12,175 bases of DNA from Pseudomonadota bacterium (GCA_009786045.1 WQTY01000024.1:1-12175), one strand, 5' to 3'. Shown: positions 6,074 through 12,175, counted from the stretch's first letter. Program-made: numbers and translations. Notes: generated from the sequence alone by a model not told the origin.

Positions 6074-7453
6074 ATGGACAAAGCATTATCTCAGGAAACC
6101 CTTGGCACCAAAACGCTGCAGGATCAAATGTCAAATGAGGTTTCATCAGATGAAGACGAGGCTCAGGACAGCGAGCACGAGAGTTTCGAAACGAAGTTAA
6201 GCAAGGCTGTCATTCGGCGTGACACTGCGCTCGTATCCAGTCTGATGAAGGGTGCCGAAGAAAACGAACTCGAAGCGCTTGCAAAAAACACGAAGCTGAT
6301 GGACGAGACGCTGGATTGCCTCAACGACGAAGATCTCAAGTTTATCGACAAGCTCTACATGCACGTCGAAGATCTTGATGTCCTCACGAAGTGCTTCTTC
6401 TATCGTTTTGGCGTTAACCTGGGGGCAACGAGCGATGAAGGCAAGGAGTTCAAAAGATACTTCATGTACGGAACCTGGCCTGATGTAAATGGCGGAAACA
6501 TCAAAGACGATCAGGGCAATGACGCCATTTTTGATCTTGAAGCGCCATGGTCAGTCGTTGGTGTAAAAACGGTTTACAAGGCGATTCAGGGTTTGCCGCC
6601 TTCACATATCGCCCAAGTCAAAGACATTATCCGACGAAGCACCCCCTACCTCAATAACATTGGAGGGGGAGCCGTTGCCCATTATGGCACATATTACGTG
6701 CAGTACTATGACGAAGATGCAGACAGCAACTCTGCAGGCTATTGTGAGGGACCAGCTGATCGATGCTATGAGCTTCCCGCGCTGGAGCGCACTATCGTGC
6801 ACGAATTGGCACACATCATCGACAAAGACCAACTCTATTCGGGGCGAGATGAGTTTCGGGCCATCACCGGCTGGGTGGATGAAGGCAAAAATTCTGATTC
6901 CGCCAAAATCGTCGACTTCATTGAAGCAAATGCCAGCGGTGCACTTTACGAGGGAGTCGTCGATGACGAAGATAAATCCATTGCACGGCTTGCAGCAGAA
7001 CTCCTCGTCGAAAACTCCACCGGATATGCACTCAATAGTTATGAATCAAACGGTGTTGCTCAGGTCAAAGACAGAATCAAAGAAGCCTACTATTACATTC
7101 CAGATGCTAAAGCAGACCCGGAAATCAAGGCAGAAGCAATGCAAAACAGCTTTATCTTCAAGTTCATCGTGTCCTCGAAGTCGAGCAATAGCAATGTGCC
7201 ATGTTACCGAGGCCTTATGCCGCTTATGAACAGGCAGATCCACCAAGGCTATGAAGGTGGAGCCTGGTATTCATTTCCCAACAAAGCCTTTGACGATAAA
7301 ATCAGCCTGTATCAGCTTCGCGACCCGGGCGAAGAATTCGCCGAACTGTATTCCACATACCATGTTGCCGCTCCCAAGGGTTCCAAGACCAGCGCCGTAC
7401 ACAACGATTGGTTCGAAAAAACAGGCCTGCATGAAGATCCTCAAAAGACGTAG
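6074..7453 (+). CDS. HExxH zinc-metallopeptidase-like protein without signal peptide (possible effector)
   Basis: Predicted 459 residues, with the start set by GGAGG 5 nt upstream and a promoter just before it. There is no signal peptide or membrane segment. The first ~40 residues are acidic and probably disordered. A helical region follows (about 40-110, with stretches like LVSSLMKGAEENELEALAKN). The central part has TIVHELAHIID, the HExxH zinc motif (H243, E244, H247) followed by Asp250. Near the C-terminus DPGEEFAELYSTY (about 418-428) offers acidic residues, best candidate E421 or E424, as a third zinc ligand, giving a gluzincin-like layout loosely reminiscent of the anthrax lethal factor type HExxH-D...EEFAE pattern. 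That comparison is from memory of motifs, not alignment. It is co-transcribed with the lipoprotein gene 21 nt downstream. It may act as a delivered toxin or as an ordinary cytoplasmic protease; I cannot decide. Confidence 0.72.
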   Translation: MDKALSQETLGTKTLQDQMSNEVSSDEDEAQDSEHESFETKLSKAVIRRDTALVSSLMKGAEENELEALAKNTKLMDETLDCLNDEDLKFIDKLYMHVEDLDVLTKCFFYRFGVNLGATSDEGKEFKRYFMYGTWPDVNGGNIKDDQGNDAIFDLEAPWSVVGVKTVYKAIQGLPPSHIAQVKDIIRRSTPYLNNIGGGAVAHYGTYYVQYYDEDADSNSAGYCEGPADRCYELPALERTIVHELAHIIDKDQLYSGRDEFRAITGWVDEGKNSDSAKIVDFIEANASGALYEGVVDDEDKSIARLAAELLVENSTGYALNSYESNGVAQVKDRIKEAYYYIPDAKADPEIKAEAMQNSFIFKFIVSSKSSNSNVPCYRGLMPLMNRQIHQGYEGGAWYSFPNKAFDDKISLYQLRDPGEEFAELYSTYHVAAPKGSKTSAVHNDWFEKTGLHEDPQKT

Positions 7454-7474
7454 TCATTCCAGCGGAGTCTTGCC

Positions 7475-8176
7475 ATGTTGAGACACATTGCCCTTGCAGG
7501 CATTGCCTCCCTTTCTGCCTGTATCGTTTGCCCACCCGCTTCTTCGCAAACAGCCAGCCCCGATTCAACAGAATCAGAGGCGGTTTGGGACGGAAATTTA
7601 CACCGCGCTGTCCTACTAAGCAAAAGCGAAGAGGTAAAAATGCTGGTGGCACACATTGAAGCAGATTTTGGTCCAAACCATAAGGCCAGTTCGCGGTATC
7701 GGCTAGGTAATCTCGCGTTATTTTATGTAGTCAAACTTCCGCCGCCTGATGCGATGGATGCCAACAGTTCCTCACAATATGTCGGGGTTATCCTCGGCAC
7801 AAAGTTTCGCTTTATCCGGCTTCCAAACCGCGAGTTGTTTGCGCAATTTGCCAGAAACATTCGAGCCAACCCCGAGCAGTACGAACTCAATGATCGAATT
7901 GGCATAACGCTCATGCTGGCCACTGGTTCGGACGTTTTCACCATACCTGAGAATGGCCAAAAGCCCACCTGGACAGACGAAGATGGCACACTCACTATCC
8001 GCTACCACAAGGACATGCCGCGAGGCATGATGAAACCCATCACTGTCGCATGCACGCTTACCGTCGATGCCAATCAGGCCTATACGCACACATGTGATAA
8101 CCCCGACTACCGCCCAGGACCACCACCAACGGGCCACAATGCCCAGCCGGTTGAAATGCGGCGCTGGAATAAATAG
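7475..8176 (+). CDS. Small exported lipoprotein, second gene of the metallopeptidase operon
   Basis: Predicted 233 residues. GGAG (7464-7467) lies 7 nt before ATG 7475, and the gene begins 21 nt after the metallopeptidase stop with no terminator between, so the two are likely one operon. The N-terminus is a short signal ending in the lipobox LSAC (Cys16 lipidated); a second cysteine at 19 and the ASSQ stretch leave signal peptidase I cleavage possible. The mature part starts with a Ser/Thr/Glu linker, then a mixed alpha/beta domain of ~170 residues, with one further cysteine pair (C193, C207) that could form a disulfide, and ends in a Pro-rich tail. I recognise no family. Its envelope location and its position behind an HExxH protein would fit an immunity or partner protein, but nothing in the sequence proves this. 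Confidence 0.82.
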   Translation: MLRHIALAGIASLSACIVCPPASSQTASPDSTESEAVWDGNLHRAVLLSKSEEVKMLVAHIEADFGPNHKASSRYRLGNLALFYVVKLPPPDAMDANSSSQYVGVILGTKFRFIRLPNRELFAQFARNIRANPEQYELNDRIGITLMLATGSDVFTIPENGQKPTWTDEDGTLTIRYHKDMPRGMMKPITVACTLTVDANQAYTHTCDNPDYRPGPPPTGHNAQPVEMRRWNK

Positions 8177-8187
8177 TAGCGTTTAGA

Positions 8188-8270
8188 ACGCGCCCTATTT
8201 GGCTTCGCAAATACGGGCGCGGCGCATGCTATCTTCGCCCTGTGGGCTCAGATACGCACGCGCTCTATGT
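8188..8270 (-). repeat. Twin bulged-G hairpin repeat, family 2, copy 3
   Basis: This copy fills most of the 127-nt space between two convergent genes. In plus coordinates one hairpin is GCGCCC (8190-8195) TATTTG, loop, CAAATA, unpaired C8214, GGGCGC (8215-8220). The other pairs TATCT with AGATA around an inner GCCC-TGT-GGGC, closed by GCGCATGC/GCACGCGC with one mismatch. Read on the minus strand the order and the bulged G match the copies at 512-589 and 5841-5920. It begins 33 nt after the stop of the cysteine-rich lipoprotein gene and has that gene's orientation. Confidence 0.82.
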
Positions 8271-8303
8271 CCTGAGGGTAAGTTGTACCACCCGCTCTAC
8301 ACC

Positions 8304-9326
8304 TTACTCGCAAGGCTCGTCTGTTTCGGTGGCCCTGGAATTGCCCTCTTCACACACAACCTTTCCTCTGACGCCACACAAAAAGTCAATGTATTCGCCG
8401 TCAACGCCTTTCTGTACTTTCCCATCTTTGCAATGGTTGAAAACCATGTACTCATGATTACCACCAGCACAAGTGTACCAAACGTCATTGTATATTCGAT
8501 ATTCGCCGTCGCTCATCGTGTCGTCGTTGTAAACGACTTCGCCATCAACACAAAAAGCGAGAAAGTCTCTCTTCGACGAATCGAAAGTAGGCATGAAGCG
8601 AGAGCAACTTATCTCGAAGGTTTTGATATCGCACGTGACCACTTCATTTTTAATACATGGTGTCGTATATTGCGCGACTTTTCCGTCTCTGCATTGGATC
8701 TCCCCTCCTAAACCACTTGACCTCTTGACACCACAGAGCGACGTGTAACGCTTGTTGTCCTGACCGACGATGAAATCTCCGTCGCATGCATTAAGAGGTT
8801 CAATCTGAGAATACTCAGTATACCACGTACATCCATACAAAACATTATCGAGCTCGTATTTTTTATTATGGCTATATTGAATACCATGCCCATCGGCTTT
8901 CCCTTTACAGGAAGCGACGTTGCCGAGTTCGTCGCACACGAGTCCAAAAGTTTCCACATTGCAAGTCTTGCAACCCCTCGCTCCCATTGTGACAACATTG
9001 TCCTTGCACTCAACAACCGTATCGTTGGCATCACATAATGCGATGTAGCGTTCACCATCATCGGCGGCAATCACCATATTCCCGTCACATTGATTGGTAA
9101 CGCCAGGGGCCCAACTCTGAGGTTGAGAAAAATCACAAGTATAGCTCACCCCGTTAATGACAGGAAACTCACTAATTTCCTTCTGGACTCCGTTGTCGCA
9201 AAAGAACTTTTTTCCTTCCACGCATGAGTATGTGTACGCATTGCAAGCAGTATCTTTATCCTCCCCACACCCCAAAGTACCCACCAAACTCACCAACACG
9301 GCCACCAAAATCGCTGTTTTCTTCAT
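8304..9326 (-). CDS. Lipoprotein of three tandem 8-cysteine modules
   Basis: Predicted 340 residues. ATG 9326 is chosen for GGGAGG 7 nt upstream; a TTG at 9341 would be a longer start with no site. The signal MKKTAILVAVLVSLVGTLGC gives a lipidated Cys20. The rest divides into three modules, about 28-119, 122-224 and 232-339, each holding exactly eight cysteines: 28, 35, 43, 64, 80, 98, 107, 119; then 122, 131, 140, 166, 181, 198, 212, 224; then 232, 241, 259, 286, 299, 317, 325, 339. Shared marks in each module are a Tyr-x-Cys strand (SYTC, LYGC, WYTC), a C-x-DG turn (QCDGN, ACDGD, HCKDG) and D-x-x-x-Y-x-x-L/F-C (RYIALC, RYTSLC, YIDFLC). Four disulfides per module are likely, giving a rigid cell-surface protein. 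I know no named family for it. Function unknown. Confidence 0.85.
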   Translation of the reverse strand: MKKTAILVAVLVSLVGTLGCGEDKDTACNAYTYSCVEGKKFFCDNGVQKEISEFPVINGVSYTCDFSQPQSWAPGVTNQCDGNMVIAADDGERYIALCDANDTVVECKDNVVTMGARGCKTCNVETFGLVCDELGNVASCKGKADGHGIQYSHNKKYELDNVLYGCTWYTEYSQIEPLNACDGDFIVGQDNKRYTSLCGVKRSSGLGGEIQCRDGKVAQYTTPCIKNEVVTCDIKTFEISCSRFMPTFDSSKRDFLAFCVDGEVVYNDDTMSDGEYRIYNDVWYTCAGGNHEYMVFNHCKDGKVQKGVDGEYIDFLCGVRGKVVCEEGNSRATETDEPCE

Positions 9327-9341
9327 AAAATTTCCTCCCAA

Positions 9342-9623
9342 AATCGGGTAAACACGTTTCCCTCATGTCTCAATGAGGCTTGGGACGAAACAATTTGCAA
9401 AATTTATGCCGATGCGCAGTGCTTGGGTTATCTAAAAGCTTATGGACACCAGAACAGGCAAATGCATGTCACAGCTTAAAAATTGTGCTGATCCAGTGGA
9501 GCATTGTGACGAAAAAATTACCACAGAGATCAATTTTTTTATTCCGAGATGATGCCCGGGCATCGAACAGGGCGAGATTTATCATGCTCCTGCAGACTGG
9601 CAACGCGACAGCAGATCGGACAC
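9342..9623. other. Spacer upstream of the cysteine-rich lipoprotein, no gene supported
   Basis: Nothing coding is convincing here. The region is AT-richer than its surroundings. It must contain the promoter of the minus-strand lipoprotein gene, but I see no clear -35/-10 pair. Small structures present are CCTCAT (9361-9366) / ATGAGG (9373-9378) and an all-A/T stem AAAAAATT (9512-9519) / AATTTTTT (9532-9539). Confidence 0.5.
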
Positions 9624-9650
9624 AAAAAAGGCGGGTTTAAAAACCCACCC
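9624..9650 (-). terminator. Intrinsic terminator after the small lipoprotein gene
   Basis: On the minus strand GGGTTT pairs with AAACCC around a short loop, extended past one mismatch by a GG/CC pair, and is followed directly by six T (plus-strand A at 9624-9629). It lies about 75 nt past the stop of the 9724-10044 gene. Confidence 0.72.
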
Positions 9651-9680
9651 TTAAATAGACGAGAAACACTGGCAACATAA

Positions 9681-9705
9681 CAGGGCTGACTTGCAAGCAG
9701 CCCTG
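9681..9705 (-). repeat. 8-bp hairpin between the small lipoprotein gene and its terminator
   Basis: CAGGGCTG (9681-9688) pairs perfectly with CAGCCCTG (9698-9705) around a 9-nt loop that contains the self-complementary CTTGCAAG. No T-run follows on either strand, so it may be an upstream attenuating or RNA-stabilising hairpin rather than a second terminator. Confidence 0.6.
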
Positions 9706-9723
9706 CCAGGTCAAAAGACGTGG

Positions 9724-10044
9724 CTACTCGCCGGCCAAAGCTTTCTTCATATTTTCATTTTCCCCGCAGGCACCTTTTTGGATCGCCACCTCGGCTGCCA
9801 GAACGCAATCACCGAGAACGCGAGCGGGATCAGTCTCCGGGGCATCCCCGGCGATGGCATTGATGGCCCGCATTTTCGCCGTTTGAGCCTCACTCCTCAC
9901 CGCAAGATAACGCTTAACCGCCTTGTCGCAATCTGTAAGCTTTGCGACTTCCTGAAGCTCTTCGCAAAGTGGTTTCGATTTGCACCCAACGCTAAAAACA
10001 CCCATAAAAGATACGGCAGCTACGACGATAGCAACTTTTCTCAT
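9724..10044 (-). CDS. Small lipoprotein with four conserved-looking cysteines
   Basis: Predicted 106 residues. GAGGAG (10052-10057, minus strand) lies 7 nt before ATG 10044. The signal ends in FSVGC, with Cys21 as the lipid attachment site; Lys follows, so inner versus outer membrane sorting is uncertain. The mature ~85 residues look all-helical, with C27 and C39 near the start and C80 and C93 near the end, which suggests two disulfides pinning a helical hairpin. The gene stands alone, with its own terminator at 9624-9650. A 144-residue frame on the opposite strand (9691-10125) is judged a shadow. I recognise no family. Confidence 0.82.
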   Translation of the reverse strand: MRKVAIVVAAVSFMGVFSVGCKSKPLCEELQEVAKLTDCDKAVKRYLAVRSEAQTAKMRAINAIAGDAPETDPARVLGDCVLAAEVAIQKGACGENENMKKALAGE

Positions 10045-10347
10045 TGGTTAACTCCTCTTTTTTGTCCTGCGATTCGTTCTGATTCGCAAATCTTTCCGAT
10101 GAACCCTCACCTGGAGATAATCTGAATCCATCAATCGTGTGAGATCAAGCTTCTGCTCATCCTCCAGGTGGCAAGAACTTTATAGGCAGTTAAAAATTTT
10201 GTCAAACACATAGCATCATGCCTTATGCTCGAATAGGATTTATGTTAAGCTTACAGCTATAATGGCAAAGCCCAATGGGGCTTTCCCGATGGCGCTCCCA
10301 CCAGATCAAGCCAGAATAAACTGTTTTCGCCAAGGATATAGGGTTGC
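10045..10347. other. Divergent spacer between the small lipoprotein and the kinase
   Basis: About 300 nt without a gene. It holds a tandem GATTCG pair (10071-10076, 10081-10086), a 9-bp inverted repeat CACCTGGAG (10108-10116) / CTCCAGGTG (10162-10170), a perfect TATAAT (10258-10263), and a 7-bp hairpin AAAGCCC (10267-10273) / GGGCTTT (10278-10284). Confidence 0.6.
10258..10263 (+). promoter_or_regulatory. Candidate -10 box of the kinase gene
   Basis: TATAAT is a perfect -10 consensus, but no good -35 is seen 16-19 bp upstream (the best window reads AGGATT or similar). An alternative pair is TTGTCA (10199-10204) with TATGCT (10224-10229), spaced 19 bp. A start near 10270 would place the AAAGCCC/GGGCTTT hairpin at the very 5' end of the transcript. 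Confidence 0.4.
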
Positions 10348-11298
10348 ATGACACACAAACCAGCGCTCGCCCGAGAAGTGTCATCTTCTGACATTCTTTC
10401 GATAACGCTTGAGCCATCCTCATCCTGCCCACAAAACACTGACTGGACGGTTGTGTCGTGCGAAGATCTCAGTGCGCATGAAAACGATCCAGAAATTGCT
10501 GTGTTGCAGGCACATCCTCAGCTGTACAAGGATTACCACATCCTCCGCGCAGTTGGCCGCGGCGCGCAGGGAGCGGTCTATGCAGCAGCTGATCTTCACA
10601 CATTCAAAACCGTCGCCATCAAGGCGCTGTCATTTCGCGAAATGGCCGACTGGAAAGCTTCCGAGCTTTTTTTGCGCGAGATCGCACTGCTTAAGTCGAT
10701 GCAAATCGAGGGCACGCCGCGCTATATTGATGCCATCGACGCCACTGCCAGCCCAGATCCCTACTACTTTCTCGTCCAGGACTTCATCCCGGGCAAAACG
10801 CTCGAAGCCAAGCTCGACAGGGGCGAGACGTTCTCCACCAAGGAGGTTATCGCCATCGCGCTTGCTCTCATCCCCATCCTCGAAAAGCTCCGAAGCTATT
10901 CCCCGCCAATCGTACACCGCGACATTAAGCCTTCGAATATCATGATGACGCCAGAGGGCGATATCTATCTGATCGACTTTGGTGCGGCCATGTTTCACGA
11001 GCGCAGTATGGGCGGCGCGACATTCGCAGGTACGGCCGGTTACATGGCGCCCGAACAGTGCATGGGCACTTCTACGCCAGATTCCGATGTCTACGGGCTG
11101 GGCGCCACGCTCATTCACCTGCTCACAGGCATTGCGCCTTATAAGATGCAAGTACTGGAGAGTTCCGCCATCGTTCCAAAAGATAAAAAACGGTCTTTCC
11201 TGACCGCGTTGCGAAAACCCTTGCCCTTGCGGGCATCATCCGAAAACGATGGCAAACAGGCCGCAAAAAGCACGAAAACACCTTTCCATGCTCCATGA
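10348..11298 (+). CDS. Eukaryotic-type Ser/Thr protein kinase, C-lobe cut by a frame change
   Basis: The open frame is 316 residues. After a ~62-residue N-terminal extension the Hanks-type kinase domain begins. Glycine loop GRGAQG (70-75); ATP-binding Lys92 in AIK; alphaC Glu111; catalytic loop HRDIKPSN with D192, K194 and N197; DFG at 210-212; APE at 234-236; Asp247 of subdomain IX. All catalytic residues are intact, so phosphotransfer chemistry is possible. The C-lobe stops early: after PYKMQVLE (264-271) the frame continues ~45 residues and ends at TGA 11296-11298, while the rest of the C-lobe (with PYPNYRVKD) lies in another frame from 11295. Homologues normally contain both in one chain. 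ATG 10348 has AAGGA 11 nt or AGGG 4 nt upstream, neither ideal. Either a frameshifted gene or a split, translationally coupled pair. Confidence 0.85.
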   Translation: MTHKPALAREVSSSDILSITLEPSSSCPQNTDWTVVSCEDLSAHENDPEIAVLQAHPQLYKDYHILRAVGRGAQGAVYAAADLHTFKTVAIKALSFREMADWKASELFLREIALLKSMQIEGTPRYIDAIDATASPDPYYFLVQDFIPGKTLEAKLDRGETFSTKEVIAIALALIPILEKLRSYSPPIVHRDIKPSNIMMTPEGDIYLIDFGAAMFHERSMGGATFAGTAGYMAPEQCMGTSTPDSDVYGLGATLIHLLTGIAPYKMQVLESSAIVPKDKKRSFLTALRKPLPLRASSENDGKQAAKSTKTPFHAP

Positions 11299-11735
11299 CG
11301 CTGCGGTTCAAGCCGCATTTGCCTGAGGAAACGCCCCAATGGCTCGAAGATCTGCTCGAAGTGATGGTGTCGCCTTACCCAAACTACCGGGTCAAAGATC
11401 TTAACCGGCTCGTTCGTGCCATACGCACCATTGGCGGTGTTGGGCTTGAGGGGCATTCGATGAGCATGGATGAGGCTGGAAAGCTGGGAAGCATGGAGAG
11501 CATGAAGTATCAGTATCTCATTCCCACCCATCCCTTATTTATGTCGTTTTTTTTCATACATGGCGCTATTTTTTGCTTACTCTTCATGGTCATGTTAGCT
11601 AAGTCACCTTACTTATCTAGTGCTGTTTTAACGTTCATCTGCCTAGGGGTATACATTTTAGTGACTTTTGGTGCATTCATTATGCTTGGTATGGCTATAG
11701 AAATGAAAGGCCAAAAGTCGTGGTGGATAAGCTGA
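11295..11735 (+). CDS. Kinase C-lobe remainder plus two membrane helices (separate frame)
   Basis: Its ATG overlaps the kinase stop as ATGA (11295-11298), and there is no Shine-Dalgarno, so translation would depend on coupling or frameshifting. Residues 1-45 (FKPHLPEETPQWLEDLL then VSPYPNYRVKD) match the end of a Hanks kinase C-lobe, with Arg32 as the conserved subdomain XI arginine. After a linker there are two hydrophobic helices, about 82-101 and 107-137, which would anchor the kinase in the inner membrane. The frame is in fact open from 11187, just after the A6 tract at 11185-11190, so the coding part may begin before the ATG. It ends at TGA 11733-11735, but protein-like sequence continues in a third frame. 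I read this as the middle piece of one broken gene. Confidence 0.65.
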   Translation: MTLRFKPHLPEETPQWLEDLLEVMVSPYPNYRVKDLNRLVRAIRTIGGVGLEGHSMSMDEAGKLGSMESMKYQYLIPTHPLFMSFFFIHGAIFCLLFMVMLAKSPYLSSAVLTFICLGVYILVTFGAFIMLGMAIEMKGQKSWWIS

Positions 11736-11827
11736 AAGCAGACTTTGGAACAAAAATGGATCTGTATGTGTACAAGCATTTCAGAGTGACAAAGACACAC
11801 GACATGCATAACCTCGGTGTGGCGTAG
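11699..11827 (+). pseudogene. Probable C-terminal tail of the broken kinase, in a third frame
   Basis: In the frame ending at TAG 11825-11827 the translation from about 11708 is Arg-Pro-Lys-Val-Val-Val-Asp-Lys-Leu, then Lys-Ala-Asp-Phe-Gly, and on to HNLGVA. This reads as a soluble, Lys-rich tail. Adding one A to the AAA at 11706-11708 would join it directly to the second membrane helix. It has no start site of its own apart from an internal ATG at 11756 without a ribosome site. Assignment rests on composition and position only. Confidence 0.4.
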
Positions 11828-12175
11828 CGGAGCTGGCAGCCGGCAGTCCCCCAAACCTCAACCCTGGAGTGGTTGAACTAAACTGCAAAGCAATATTTAC
11901 ATTGTCAGCACACATGCTTTGCAGCGCTCTCCTCGGCCTAAGTGCGAGTGTGAAACCCGTCCCTACATCGACGAACCACAGGCATCGGAGGGGGGCAAAT
12001 GTCTGAACAGGATTAATAGGATTGAAGGATTAACAGGATTGTTAGAAGCGTTTTATTGGCTCCCCACAAGCGATACGCGAACCCATCCGTCGAAACCTTC
12101 CCAGAAGGGGAAGCTTGCAAGGGGAGCAAAAGAAAATCCAAAAGCGGGGCGTTGCGGGGCCGGCGATTGAGGCCC
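11828..12175. other. Non-coding, hairpin- and repeat-rich end of window
   Basis: No gene is supported in these ~350 nt. Structures seen: TCAACC (11858-11863) / GGTTGA (11871-11876); a perfect 10-bp stem CTGCAAAGCA (11883-11892) / TGCTTTGCAG (11915-11924); four AGGATT units at 12009-12040; a long hairpin GCTCCCC-a-CAAGC (12059-12071) / GCTTG-caa-GGGGAGC (12113-12127); and a direct repeat GCGGGGC (12144-12150, 12154-12160). Confidence 0.55.
12009..12040. repeat. AGGATT short tandem motif cluster
   Basis: AGGATT occurs four times, at 12009, 12018, 12026 and 12035 (spacing 9, 8 and 9 nt), inside a stretch beginning CTGAACAGGATTAATAGG. Similar GGATTA-rich clusters are, to my recollection, scattered through intergenic DNA of many unrelated bacteria; I cannot give a family name. 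Confidence 0.65.

Noticed and set aside
5922..6200. 92-residue plus-strand frame upstream of the metallopeptidase
   Set aside because: It runs through the promoter and into the metallopeptidase in another frame, without a Shine-Dalgarno or protein-like composition.
8199..8711. 170-residue plus-strand frame
   Set aside because: It is antisense to the cysteine-rich lipoprotein, whose signal, Shine-Dalgarno and 3x8 cysteine pattern are convincing.
9512..9540. AAAAAATT/AATTTTTT stem followed by T as a plus-strand terminator
   Set aside because: The stem is all A/T with a 12-nt loop and no plus-strand gene ends before it.
9380..9640. 86-residue plus-strand frame in the spacer
   Set aside because: It has a TTG start, no ribosome site and unlikely composition, and it runs into a minus-strand terminator.
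9691..10125. 144-residue plus-strand frame
   Set aside because: It is antisense to the 106-residue lipoprotein, which has a clear signal, lipobox and Shine-Dalgarno.
11185..11190. Programmed -1 ribosomal frameshift site in the kinase
   Set aside because: The context T-AAA-AAA-C is a run of A, but a -1 slip does not fit the standard heptamer and no strong hairpin follows at the right distance. A plain indel is simpler.
11828..11882. tRNA gene
   Set aside because: No acceptor, anticodon or T-stem can be formed together; only short tRNA-like strings are present.
12009..12040. CRISPR array
   Set aside because: The AGGATT units are 6 nt long and 8-9 nt apart; there are no repeat-spacer units and no cas genes.
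11919..12170. 83-residue plus-strand frame at the window end
   Set aside because: It spans a hairpin arm and the AGGATT cluster, has no ribosome site, and does not look like a protein.

Overview
The window looks like chromosomal DNA of a Gram-negative, moderately GC-rich predator-like or soil/marine deltaproteobacterial lineage (Myxococcota or Bradymonadales-like). That placement is an inference. It rests on a eukaryotic-type Ser/Thr kinase with a membrane tail, WG-repeat and cysteine-rich lipoproteins, many small lipoproteins, and long spacers full of hairpin repeats. No ribosomal or other phylogenetic marker is present to confirm it.

Layout, left to right: (1) the 3' end of a TPR-like/zinc-ribbon protein (+); (2) a 255-nt spacer holding two different families of folded repeats; (3) a secreted S41 C-terminal processing peptidase (+); (4) a second copy of the first repeat family; (5) a rhomboid-family intramembrane protease with an N-terminal zinc ribbon (+); (6) an 808-residue WG-repeat lipoprotein (-), whose stop lies 9 nt from the rhomboid stop; (7) a divergent spacer with a copy of the second repeat family and a very good sigma70-type promoter; (8) a two-gene operon (+) of a leaderless HExxH metallopeptidase-like protein and a small lipoprotein; (9) a third copy of the second repeat family between convergent genes; (10) a lipoprotein made of three tandem 8-cysteine modules (-); (11) a spacer with a terminator; (12) a 106-residue lipoprotein (-); (13) a Ser/Thr protein kinase locus (+) that appears broken into three reading frames; (14) about 350 nt of apparently non-coding, hairpin- and repeat-rich DNA to the end.

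The genes do not form one obvious pathway. Most are envelope or secretion-related: two proteases, four lipoproteins, and a kinase with a membrane tail. The only convincing functional unit is the metallopeptidase/lipoprotein pair, which has one promoter and a 21-nt gap. Its layout resembles an effector with an envelope-located partner, but that role is inference.

The most unusual content is non-coding. One repeat is a twin hairpin with a bulged G (copies at 512-589, 5841-5920 and 8188-8270) that keeps its fold while its stem sequences change. The other is a roughly 85-nt double-hairpin element sitting directly after two stop codons (374-459, 1938-2030), with a compensatory base-pair change between copies.
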